A DNA stretch of 6,860 nt from NCBI GenBank assembly GCA_023396555.1, contig JAEWWC010000279.1, forward strand, positions 1 to 6,860, given 5' to 3'. Under the pieces are notes generated by a model. It was not told where the DNA came from and ran no database searches. It saw only the letters and a list, made by a program, of their open reading frames with translations. Shown piece after piece: positions 1 to 5,429 of this stretch. Position 1 is the first letter of the stretch, and every line of letters begins with the position of its first letter. Made by a program: the position numbers and the translations under genes. This DNA comes from Bacillota bacterium (lineage in GTDB: Bacteria; Bacillota; Clostridia; Christensenellales; SZUA-584).

Positions 1-31
1 TTTTGAGCATCTGGGTCATGTTGATCAGCAT
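1..31 (-). CDS. Start of a probable class II ketose-bisphosphate aldolase (partial)
   Basis: Only the first ten codons lie in the window (MLINMTQMLK). An AAGGAGG ribosome binding site sits 8 bases before the ATG, and the gene begins 18 bases after the dehydrogenase stop, so the two are almost certainly cotranscribed. The pattern M-L-[IV]-N-M-x-x-M-L is typical of the N-terminus of class II fructose/tagatose-bisphosphate aldolases, zinc enzymes that split ketose bisphosphates into two triose phosphates. The start and frame are well supported: the other nearby ATG, at 39, hits a stop after four codons. The family call rests on ten residues and is an inference; any gene with a similar N-terminus would fit. 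Confidence 0.4.
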   Translation of the reverse strand, partial: MLINMTQMLK

Positions 32-49
32 ATGCGCATCCTCCTTCGC

Positions 50-1138
50 TTACAGTGCGGCCCGCCACGCTTTGAACGCGGCGTCGTCCAGCACCTCAGG
101 GTTCACGATGAACCGCGCCTTGTCGCCGCTCAAAAACCGCGCGACGTCGTCCATCAGCAGCGCCGGGGAGTTGCCCAGCGCGTCCGCCGTGGTGCCCGCG
201 ATATGCGTGGTCAGCGTCACGTTATCCAGCTCCAGCAGCGGGCTGTCCGCCGGCACCGGTTCCGTGGGGTACACATCCAGCGCCGCTCCCATGATGCGGC
301 CTTCCTTCAGCGCCTCCGCCAGCGCATCGTTGTCCACCAGCCCCGCGCGTCCCGTGTTGACGAGGTACGCGGTTCTTTTCATCAATGCCAGCTGTGCCGC
401 GCCGATCATGTACTTGTTCTCGTCCGTCAGCCGCGCGTGCAGCGTGACGAAATCGCTCTCGCTCATTAGCGTTTCGAGGTCCGCCTTCACGCAGCCCGCG
501 GCGGCGATATCCTCTTCACCGGCGTACGGGTCGTACACCAGCCGCTTCACGTTGAAGCCGGATAGCTTCTGCGCCACCAGCCGCCCGATGTAGCCAAAGC
601 CCACGATGCCCACGGTACGCCCTGTCAGCTCGGGTATAAAGTCGCTGTTGACGAACTTCTTGCGCCATGTGCCGTTTTTGATTGCGTAGTGCGCCCGCGC
701 GATGTTGCGGCACTCGGCGAGCATCATGCCCACCGCGAAGTCGGACACGGCCTGCGCGTTGCGCCCCTGCACGTTGAACACCAGTATGCCGCGCTTTGTC
801 GCCTCGGCGACATTCACGTTCTCCAGCCCCGCGCGGGATACGCCGACGATGCGCAGCTGTGGCATCGCATCCATCACCGCCGCCGATACGGGCACGAACA
901 GCCCCATCAGCATCTCGCGGTCCGCGCCTTTTTCCAATATCAGCGGGTCTGCCGGCTCGATATCCGGGCCGTGCTTTTCCACCTCCAGCCGCCGGTACTG
1001 CAGCTTATCCCAGTTCAGCTCCCAGCTGCCCGTCACCACATCGTTTCCGTATGCTCCGAGGCATTTGTGCCACGCCGCCTCGAATTTCTCCCCAGGTATC
1101 ATCGCGTCGCCCAACAGCAGGGCTTTGACTGCCTTCAT
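50..1138 (-). CDS. D-2-hydroxyacid dehydrogenase, NAD-dependent (phosphoglycerate dehydrogenase-like)
   Basis: This 362-residue protein belongs to the D-isomer-specific 2-hydroxyacid dehydrogenase family, cytosolic enzymes that interconvert 2-hydroxyacids and 2-oxoacids using NAD(H). The Rossmann motif GFGYIG is at residues 180-185, followed by Asp203, which favours NAD over NADP. The catalytic triad is complete: Arg264 in NTGRAGLVD, Glu293 in DVYPTEP and His312 in THIAGTT. The N-terminal half of the substrate domain is longer than in SerA or lactate dehydrogenases of about 310-330 residues, so it is probably a catabolic or unassigned subgroup rather than biosynthetic SerA. The ATG at 1138 has GGAGG 7 bases upstream. 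An in-frame ATG at 1363 is rejected because it lies in a hairpin and upstream of the promoter. A probable aldolase gene follows 18 bases downstream, suggesting a role in sugar or sugar-acid breakdown. The substrate cannot be read from the sequence. Confidence 0.92.
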   Translation of the reverse strand: MKAVKALLLGDAMIPGEKFEAAWHKCLGAYGNDVVTGSWELNWDKLQYRRLEVEKHGPDIEPADPLILEKGADREMLMGLFVPVSAAVMDAMPQLRIVGVSRAGLENVNVAEATKRGILVFNVQGRNAQAVSDFAVGMMLAECRNIARAHYAIKNGTWRKKFVNSDFIPELTGRTVGIVGFGYIGRLVAQKLSGFNVKRLVYDPYAGEEDIAAAGCVKADLETLMSESDFVTLHARLTDENKYMIGAAQLALMKRTAYLVNTGRAGLVDNDALAEALKEGRIMGAALDVYPTEPVPADSPLLELDNVTLTTHIAGTTADALGNSPALLMDDVARFLSGDKARFIVNPEVLDDAAFKAWRAAL

Positions 1139-1204
1139 TCCCACGCCTCCATTCGATAGTATTATTACGTTATAATATATATAAATAGTAGTTTTTTTAC
1201 TTTC

Positions 1205-1233
1205 ACTATACAGCGGCGCGCAAGCACTGTCAA
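1205..1233 (-). promoter_or_regulatory. Sigma-A-type promoter of the dehydrogenase operon
   Basis: On the minus strand a perfect -35 TTGACA (1228-1233) is followed after 17 bases by TATAGT (1205-1210), five of six matches to the -10 consensus. Transcription would start near 1198, giving an AT-rich leader of about 60 bases before the ATG. The spacer carries the GC-rich string GCGCGCCGC, also found in the RpiR promoter. The leader contains an imperfect dyad, TTATTACGTTATAA on the plus strand at 1162-1175, which could be a regulator site but may simply reflect AT richness. Confidence 0.75.
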
Positions 1234-1248
1234 TGGAAGTCCGAAGAC

Positions 1249-1278
1249 AAAATAAAAAACAGCCCGAAAAGGTGTTTT
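1249..1278 (-). terminator. Possible weak intrinsic terminator upstream of the dehydrogenase promoter
   Basis: On the minus strand AAAACA pairs with TGTTTT around a short CC/GG extension with one bulged base and a TTTTCG loop (1256-1278). A T-rich run ending near 1249 follows. The placement, between the upstream gene and the dehydrogenase -35 box, suits a second stop signal for the 1381-1845 transcript. The stem is AT-rich, so it may be weak. Confidence 0.3.
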
Positions 1279-1327
1279 CACATAGGGATTTGAGATAATA
1301 TCTTTTGCGAACATCTGACAGTCGGTA

Positions 1328-1366
1328 AATATGAACACCACCGGATACTCCGGTGGTGTTCATATT
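1328..1366 (-). terminator. Perfect 18-bp hairpin after the 154-residue gene, probable terminator
   Basis: Bases 1328-1345 are the exact reverse complement of 1349-1366, with only TAC (1346-1348) as loop. The core pairs CACCACCGGA with TCCGGTGGTG. It begins 14 bases after the stop codon of the minus-strand gene at 1381. The outer arm plus following bases on the minus strand read TTCATATTTACC, moderately T-rich but not a clean T run. Termination is the simplest reading; protection of the mRNA 3' end is another. Confidence 0.6.
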
Positions 1367-1380
1367 GAGCTTTACTTGCT

Positions 1381-1845
1381 TTAATATTCTCCTTTAATCA
1401 CGAAAAACGAGCCTCGAATTGTTCCAGCCAGTTTAGACTTCTGCCTGGCAAACTTAAACTTCCCTTCCAGTTCCTTTGGTACCTCCATCCCCTCGGAAAG
1501 CTTAAAACCAACGGCCCGCTTTTTAGGATCATCAATCGTATACATAACGTTGACCCCAAGACCATCCTCATAAAAGACGTAGGCTATTTTTATATTTTCC
1601 ACTTGAAAACGCGACGTTTCTATAGGTTTGGCCGCAAACTCAATATCACGTTCATTTTTCAAAATACGGTTCACATAATCAAGAGTCTCCTGGCTTTCAC
1701 TGGCCGGTACAACCGTAAATTCATGCTTGTATTTGTTCATAAAGTAACGGGCTTCGTTAGCACGCATACCAGCAAGCGCCTCTGCTACCGGTGAAGACTC
1801 TAAACCAACCATAGAGACATTTTTAAAATCAACGATATAGGACAT
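1381..1845 (-). CDS. Uncharacterised soluble protein, 154 residues
   Basis: I do not recognise a named family. The protein has no signal peptide or membrane segment and is rich in charged residues. It begins MSYIVDFKNVSM, has an apparently helical part at about residues 18-66 (RANEARYFMNKYKHEF, then ETLDYVNRILKNERDIE), and a more strand-like second half including IKIAYVFYEDGLGVNVMYTI (about 85-104) and ending GTIRGSFFVIKGEY. The ATG at 1845 has GGAGG 7 bases upstream and is preferred over the ATG at 1884, whose extra 13 codons run through that binding site. The gene is visibly more AT-rich than its neighbours. It appears to be a single-gene unit, with a promoter candidate at 1924-1953 and a hairpin 14 bases after its stop. 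No function is proposed. Confidence 0.8.
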   Translation of the reverse strand: MSYIVDFKNVSMVGLESSPVAEALAGMRANEARYFMNKYKHEFTVVPASESQETLDYVNRILKNERDIEFAAKPIETSRFQVENIKIAYVFYEDGLGVNVMYTIDDPKKRAVGFKLSEGMEVPKELEGKFKFARQKSKLAGTIRGSFFVIKGEY

Positions 1846-1923
1846 GTCCGTGCCTCCTTTTATCTCTTTGCTTCCTGACAACATTTCATTAAAAATAAGC
1901 AGTTAAGTTGTCCCATCTCAACC

Positions 1924-1953
1924 GTTATATTTTTTCTATTTTTAGTATATCAA
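1924..1953 (-). promoter_or_regulatory. Candidate promoter of the 154-residue gene
   Basis: On the minus strand TTGATA (1948-1953) and TATAAC (1924-1929) are separated by 18 bases, each five of six matches to the sigma-A consensus. Transcription would start near 1917, about 70 bases before the ATG at 1845. The region is so AT-rich that chance matches are likely, and an alternative TATACT -10 overlaps it without a good -35. Confidence 0.35.
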
Positions 1954-2075
1954 AAGTAGAGTATGCATGCCAGACTGATTACATCAAAGTCTGAGGTAAG
2001 TTAACATTTTTGTTTTGGAATCAAAATGATTCCAGGAAACAAAAAAAACCTATAAAAACCGACACAATTGATCCT

Positions 2076-2094
2076 AAAAACGGCATAGCCGCTT
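2076..2094 (-). terminator. Possible intrinsic terminator of the RpiR-methyltransferase transcript
   Basis: On the minus strand AAGCGGC (2088-2094) pairs with GCCGTTT (2078-2084), one pair being G-U, around a TAT loop. A run of five Ts (2076-2080) overlaps the end of the stem. It lies about 95 bases after the methyltransferase stop and before the promoter of the next minus-strand gene. The stem is short, so efficiency is uncertain. Confidence 0.4.
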
Positions 2095-2189
2095 ATCACG
2101 ACTTACACGTCTTTTAAAGATTAAAATCCCTATTTGGCCGCCCCAAAGACGGACCTTTTATCAAAGTTTCAATTTTAGCGCAGAGCGCT

Positions 2190-2990
2190 TCAGCCCTTGA
2201 GCGACATCACGAATATCCTGTGGGCTTCTCTCGCCGCCCTGAACTTGCCCGCGATGGAGAATATCAGCCAGCTGCCTTTGGGCAGGCGCATCACGGCTTC
2301 CCTGTCGGTGAGATACAGCGTTTTTTCATGCCGGATGTTGCCAAACGCCTCGATCTCATCCGGCGTGTCCACGCCCCAGCGTATCACCGCGCCGGTCTTT
2401 TTCAGCGACGGGTGCCTGGCCGAATGCTTCACGGTAGCGTGGGAGTACGCGTCGAATATCAGCGTTACGCCGGCAAACTTTTGCCGCAGCCTGTCGAACA
2501 GCATCCGGATGTCGTCTTCACCGAGATACATGAACAGCCCTTCGGCGATCACCAGCACATCGCCGCCGCTGGTCACGGCGTCCAGCCAGCCCCATTCGGT
2601 GACGGATGACGCGATCATGCTGTAGTGCGGCGTTTCGTCAAACAGCTGCCGCTTGATCGCGATCACCTCGGGGAAGTCGAGATCGTACCAGCGGACGGCG
2701 GGATACTGTAGGCGTTTGGCCCGCGGATCCAACCCGCAGCCGAGGTACAATACCGCAGCCTCCCGATGCTCCTGAAGATACCCCGCCGTGAAATCGTCGA
2801 TCAGCGCACTGCGCAGCGACAGCATCAGCTGCGTTTTGTCACGGATCTTCAGCCGGGAGAAATCATAGTCGATGCGCGCCACCGCCTGTTCGGCGTCCGT
2901 ATCCGGGAACAGCCCGCGCCGGCTCATCTGCGCCCGCCCGTACAGCGGGATCAGCAGCGTTTCCATCGCGCCGCTCAGAGCAACCTTCAT
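2190..2990 (-). CDS. Class I SAM-dependent methyltransferase, leucine carboxyl methyltransferase (LCM) family
   Basis: This 266-residue cytosolic protein carries the LCM-family signature. The SAM-binding motif I is VLYLGCGLDPR at residues 80-90, followed by the acidic post-I motif WYDLDFPEVIAIKR at about 101-114. IAEGLFMYL at 148-156 matches the family's EGxxxYL block, and LIFDAYS is at 177-183. Members transfer a methyl group from SAM to oxygen acceptors; bacterial ones include polyketide O-methyltransferases, but most small Clostridia homologues have no known substrate. Length fits the single-domain family. The ATG has GAGGTGAT upstream, close to the full anti-SD sequence. The RpiR gene ends 43 bases upstream with no promoter or terminator between them, so the two are probably cotranscribed. 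What this enzyme modifies, and why it goes with a sugar-phosphate regulator, is not evident. Confidence 0.88.
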   Translation of the reverse strand: MKVALSGAMETLLIPLYGRAQMSRRGLFPDTDAEQAVARIDYDFSRLKIRDKTQLMLSLRSALIDDFTAGYLQEHREAAVLYLGCGLDPRAKRLQYPAVRWYDLDFPEVIAIKRQLFDETPHYSMIASSVTEWGWLDAVTSGGDVLVIAEGLFMYLGEDDIRMLFDRLRQKFAGVTLIFDAYSHATVKHSARHPSLKKTGAVIRWGVDTPDEIEAFGNIRHEKTLYLTDREAVMRLPKGSWLIFSIAGKFRAAREAHRIFVMSLKG

Positions 2991-3033
2991 TGTTATATCA
3001 CCTCACAGCTTCAATCCACCAGCTTCGCAAGCG

Positions 3034-3888
3034 TTAAGTCTTCTTCTTCGCCACCGCGATGCGCGACGCGTTCAGCCGCTTCACGCCCTCCGGCCCGATC
3101 TTCAAAACCACCGCCACATAGAGTATATCGATGATCACCAGCTGCAGTATGCGCGACGTCATTGCGTCGGAACGGTAGGCCGTCTCTCGGGACGGGGTGA
3201 GCACCGCGATATCCGCCAGCCGGGCCAGCGATGAGCGCGGGTAACTGGTCACCGCGGCGAGCGTCGCACCGCCCTCTTTGGCCAGCGCCATCGCGTCCAG
3301 TATTTCACGGCTCTCGCCCGAGTGCGAGAACGCCACCACCAGATCGCCCGGCTTCAAGTGCGCGCACTGTATGCTCATCATGTGGGAGTCGTTGTATGTT
3401 GCCGTCGGCATGCCCAGCCGCAGGAATTTGTGGCAGGCATCCGCCGCGATCATGCCGGACGCGCCCACGCCGATGAAGAACACGCGCAGCGCACCCGCCA
3501 GCGCGCCCGCCAGCGCATCGAGGCGACCTTCGTCCAACACGCTCAGCAGATCGCCCATCGCGTCCGTCGTGGAGCGGATGACCTTTTGGCTGATTTCGGC
3601 CACGCTGTCGTCCGGGCCAATCTGCTCATACACCGCTGCTGTGGACTCCGCCGACAGCTCCTGCGCGACGCGCACCTTGAACACCTGATACGAGTCGTGG
3701 TCCAGCTTGCGCAAAAAACGCAGCACCGTGGTCTCGCTGGTGTCGCAGGCCTTAGCCAGCGACGAAAGCGACGAGAGTATCACCTCGTCGGTATGCGCCA
3801 GTATGTAATCCGCTATGCTCTTCTGCGTGGGCGAGAGCGTGTTGTAACGCGCCCGCATCAAGCCCAGTACGCTTTCCTCCGCCTTCAC
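3034..3888 (-). CDS. RpiR/MurR-family transcriptional regulator (HTH_6 plus SIS domain)
   Basis: This 284-residue regulator has an N-terminal winged HTH domain (about residues 5-80; recognition region SSLAKACDTSETTVLRFLRK at 42-61). A C-terminal SIS domain at about 126-260 follows, with FFIGVGASG (137-145) and the phosphosugar-binding AFSHSGES (186-193). Proteins of this family sense sugar phosphates or amino-sugar phosphates and act as repressors or activators of sugar catabolism genes. The start is taken as GTG at 3888 because AAAGGAGG lies five bases upstream, while the in-frame ATGs at 3921 and 3957 lack a binding site and the latter lies upstream of the promoter. The length with this start matches the family. 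It heads a probable two-gene unit with the methyltransferase. The dehydrogenase/aldolase operon lies about 1.9 kb downstream and is a plausible target. Confidence 0.92.
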   Translation of the reverse strand: MKAEESVLGLMRARYNTLSPTQKSIADYILAHTDEVILSSLSSLAKACDTSETTVLRFLRKLDHDSYQVFKVRVAQELSAESTAAVYEQIGPDDSVAEISQKVIRSTTDAMGDLLSVLDEGRLDALAGALAGALRVFFIGVGASGMIAADACHKFLRLGMPTATYNDSHMMSIQCAHLKPGDLVVAFSHSGESREILDAMALAKEGGATLAAVTSYPRSSLARLADIAVLTPSRETAYRSDAMTSRILQLVIIDILYVAVVLKIGPEGVKRLNASRIAVAKKKT

Positions 3889-3916
3889 GCGGCCCTCCTT
3901 TAAGTCGTTTGGTTTC

Positions 3917-3945
3917 AGCATAATATGTGCGGCGCGCGCTGTCAA
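3917..3945 (-). promoter_or_regulatory. Sigma-A-type promoter of the RpiR gene
   Basis: On the minus strand TTGACA (3940-3945, perfect) and TATGCT (3917-3922, four of six) are 17 bases apart. Transcription would start near 3910, a short leader of about 20 bases before the GTG at 3888. That leader contains the AAAGGAGG site, which supports the GTG start. The spacer is unusually GC-rich, with GCGCGCCGC as in the dehydrogenase promoter. Confidence 0.7.
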
Positions 3946-3959
3946 TTGCCTGGCCAATT
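3944..3959. promoter_or_regulatory. Possible operator: dyad at the RpiR -35 box
   Basis: AATTG (3944-3948) and CAATT (3955-3959) form an inverted repeat with a 6-base spacer, overlapping the upstream edge of the RpiR -35 box. RpiR-type regulators often control their own gene, so this is a candidate autoregulatory site. The arms are only 5 bp, and no second copy was found at the other promoters. Confidence 0.25.
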
Positions 3960-4042
3960 ATGAACATACAGATTATGTATCACAGGCAAAGCCATTCAAT
4001 TTTTATACCGGAACTGATCGTATAAAATAATGTGTGAGCTGC

Positions 4043-4065
4043 GGTTATATACTGTAACCTTTTTT
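4043..4065 (+). terminator. Terminator-like hairpin upstream of the Gln-repeat gene
   Basis: GGTTATA (4043-4049) pairs with TGTAACC (4053-4059), one pair being U-G, around a TAC loop, and six Ts follow (4060-4065). This is an intrinsic terminator shape on the plus strand, 52 bases before the start of the gene at 4117. No plus-strand gene in the window precedes it. It could be an attenuator in a leader, block antisense reading into the next gene, or be chance. A weak promoter-like pair (TTTTCA at 4062-4067, TATATA at 4085-4090) begins at its T run. Confidence 0.35.
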
Positions 4066-4116
4066 CAGTAAACAAATATTATATTATATATCTACACTAA
4101 TTGGGAGGTATAAATT

Positions 4117-4362
4117 ATGTCTTGTTATTGGGATAGACGTTTTTCGCAGACGCAGGATCAGGACCAGGCGCAGGCACAGGCGCAGGCACAGGATCAGGAT
4201 CAGGATCAGACTCAGAGAACGGTATTCAAAGAGATTGGCAATGTGCACATTGATATCGATAATGAGAATATCTCTGTAGCCGTACTGGCCATCCTTGCTT
4301 TCTTATTGGGGGCACTTGACGGCCCCGGAATCACCACGCTTTTGGATAAGTATACCAAATAG
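4117..4362 (+). CDS. Small protein with alternating glutamine repeat and hydrophobic C-terminal helix
   Basis: This 81-residue protein has three parts. The N-terminus is MSCYWDRRFS. Residues 11-33 form a strict alternation in which every odd residue is Gln and the others are Thr, Asp or Ala. The tail has a polar strand-like part (FKEIGNVHIDIDNENIS, 37-53), then a hydrophobic stretch SVAVLAILAFLLGAL (53-67) and LDKYTK at the end. There is no N-terminal signal peptide. The ATG has GGGAGG 8 bases upstream. Small proteins with Q-x-Q-x tracts occur in spore-forming Clostridia and Bacilli and some are suspected of spore coat or surface roles, but I cannot assign this one; that link is inference. 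It is a lone plus-strand gene with its own terminator, in a more AT-rich setting than its neighbours. Confidence 0.85.
   Translation: MSCYWDRRFSQTQDQDQAQAQAQAQDQDQDQTQRTVFKEIGNVHIDIDNENISVAVLAILAFLLGALDGPGITTLLDKYTK
4147..4215 (+). repeat. In-frame CAG-NNN hexamer tract coding for (Gln-x) repeats
   Basis: Twelve CAG codons alternate with Thr, Asp or Ala codons across 69 bases. All twelve Gln codons are CAG and none CAA. CAGGCGCAGGCA is repeated exactly twice (4165-4188) and CAGGAT three times (4189-4206). Gain or loss of 6-base units would keep the reading frame, so the tract could vary in length between strains. Confidence 0.9.
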
Positions 4363-4393
4363 TGATTGACCGAATACTTTATTAGCAGCTTTG

Positions 4394-4431
4394 CCCCGAT
4401 GCTGAATTTAATCCGGCGTCGGGGTTATTTT
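4394..4431 (+). terminator. Intrinsic terminator of the Gln-repeat gene
   Basis: CCCCGATGC (4394-4402) pairs with GCGTCGGGG (4416-4424) over nine pairs, one of them U-G, with a 13-base loop. TTATTTT follows at 4425-4431. It lies 31 bases after the stop at 4362 and 18 bases before the end of the convergent transporter gene. It lacks a T run on the minus strand, so it mainly serves the plus strand. Confidence 0.8.
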
Positions 4432-4449
4432 CATATGGGCAAATGACGA

Positions 4450-5376
4450 TCACGCAAAATATTGCCCGACAAACCAGATGATCGCCGGCAGCGTGAACGT
4501 GCACAGCGCCGTCGTCACCAGCACCACCTGCGCCGCATAACCCGGCTCCGCGTCGAATTCGCGCGACAGCACTGCTGCGTTGACCGCGGTCGGCGTGGAT
4601 ATGCCAATAACCAGCGCCTGCGCCAGCAGCCCCTTGACGCCCAGCAGCAGCACGAGCGCGAATCCCAGCAGCGGCGCGGAGAACACCTTGACGATGCTGG
4701 TCACCATCACGCCCTTCAACCCCTGCCCCAGCTTCACTTCCGCCAGCTGCGCCCCCAGCGACAGCAGCGCGACGGCGATGAACGCATCGGCCAGATAGTG
4801 CAGCGGCACCATCACCGTCACCGGCATCTCCACATCAAAGCCCTTCAGCAGCGCCGCCAGCGCCATCACGTATATCGCCGGCAGTTTCGCAGCGCTCACC
4901 CACGCCTGACGGCGTGTCTGCTTTCCCCTGCACAGCTGGTAGACTCCGAACGTGTTGGTCGTGATGTTCTGCACCACGACGATGAACAGCTGTGACGCGG
5001 ACGCGACCGGGTTCGCGCTGAACACCAGGTCAATCAGCGGTATGCCGTAGTTGCCGGTATTGAGCAGCACCAGAGTGTTGACCGTCACACAGCGCATCTG
5101 GGGCGGCTGGCGCAGCAGCCGTGCCGTCGCCACGCCGGTCAGATACATGAACACCTGCAGCAGCAGCGTAAAGCCGGTCACGGTGAGCAGCAGGTTCCAT
5201 GTTATTTCCGCCTCAAGTATCTTGACGAATATGACGACCGGGATCAGCAGATAGACGAGCAGCCGCGTCAGCGTACGCACATCCGTTTTGAATATCTTCT
5301 GAAATATGAAGCCGGAAAGTATCAGCAGTATGATGGGCAGCGATATGTGTTCTAGTATATAAAACAGTTCCGTCAT
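4450..5376 (-). CDS. AEC-family (auxin efflux carrier-like) transporter
   Basis: This 308-residue integral membrane protein has about ten predicted transmembrane segments and matches the AEC/membrane transport protein family. Hallmarks are LLNTGNYGIPL at 104-114, where the first half ends in a conserved Asn-Gly-rich helix break. LLSLGAQLAE (204-213) and GISTPTAVNAAVLSREFDAEPGYAA (from 258) carry the matching polar break in the second half. Bacterial members export or exchange organic acids such as malate or malonate; plant PIN proteins are distant relatives. The substrate here is unknown. The ATG at 5376 has only a weak AAGGG about 11 bases upstream, but it gives the usual family N-terminus. 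An extended -10 promoter at 5409-5417 suggests its own transcript, although the small membrane protein gene ends 53 bases upstream on the same strand. It converges on the Gln-repeat gene. Confidence 0.9.
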   Translation of the reverse strand: MTELFYILEHISLPIILLILSGFIFQKIFKTDVRTLTRLLVYLLIPVVIFVKILEAEITWNLLLTVTGFTLLLQVFMYLTGVATARLLRQPPQMRCVTVNTLVLLNTGNYGIPLIDLVFSANPVASASQLFIVVVQNITTNTFGVYQLCRGKQTRRQAWVSAAKLPAIYVMALAALLKGFDVEMPVTVMVPLHYLADAFIAVALLSLGAQLAEVKLGQGLKGVMVTSIVKVFSAPLLGFALVLLLGVKGLLAQALVIGISTPTAVNAAVLSREFDAEPGYAAQVVLVTTALCTFTLPAIIWFVGQYFA

Positions 5377-5408
5377 TCCCGGGTGGCCCTTTCGATATCG
5401 ATGCCCCT

Positions 5409-5417
5409 ATTATATCA
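5409..5417 (-). promoter_or_regulatory. Extended -10 promoter of the AEC transporter
   Basis: The minus strand reads TGATATAAT: a perfect TATAAT (5409-5414) with the TG of an extended -10 element (5416-5417). The -35 position carries only a weak GCGACT. Transcription would start near 5402, beside the perfect 10-bp palindrome TCGATATCGA (5392-5401), a possible operator. The leader would be about 26 bases. Confidence 0.55.
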
Positions 5418-5429
5418 GAAATTTATGCA

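Larger units (their letters stand above)
1846..2189. other. AT-rich intergenic region with several small dyads, no gene seen
   Basis: This stretch separates the methyltransferase stop from the 154-residue gene. Besides the promoter and terminator listed separately, it holds three small inverted repeats. CAGACT (1971-1976) pairs with AGTCTG (1988-1993). TGGAATCA (2016-2023) pairs with TGATTCCA (2027-2034) around AAA. AGCGC (2177-2181) pairs with GCGCT (2185-2189) right after the methyltransferase stop. No ORF with a ribosome binding site was found on either strand. Confidence 0.6.

Noticed and set aside
1139..1363. 75-codon N-terminal extension of the dehydrogenase starting at 1363
   Set aside because: The ATG lies in the 18-bp hairpin and upstream of a strong promoter, has no ribosome binding site, and the extension is unlike the family. 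The ATG at 1138 has GGAGG at the right distance.
1846..1884. 13-codon extension of the 154-residue protein to an ATG at 1884
   Set aside because: It reads through the AAAGGAGG site that serves the ATG at 1845 and has no binding site of its own.
3322..3903. Long plus-strand open frame opposite the RpiR gene
   Set aside because: The product is a His/Arg/Gln-rich shadow typical of the strand opposite a GC-rich gene, with no binding site or family resemblance.
3889..3957. 23-codon extension of the RpiR regulator to an ATG at 3957
   Set aside because: The start lies upstream of the promoter's -35 box and lacks a binding site; the GTG at 3888 has AAAGGAGG five bases upstream and gives the normal family length.
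4147..4215. CRISPR-like or tandem-repeat array
   Set aside because: The units are 6-12 bases, in frame and within a gene with a good binding site; there are no spacers.
4462..4995. Plus-strand open frame opposite the AEC transporter
   Set aside because: The product is almost entirely Arg, Gln and His, the expected antisense of a hydrophobic membrane protein gene.
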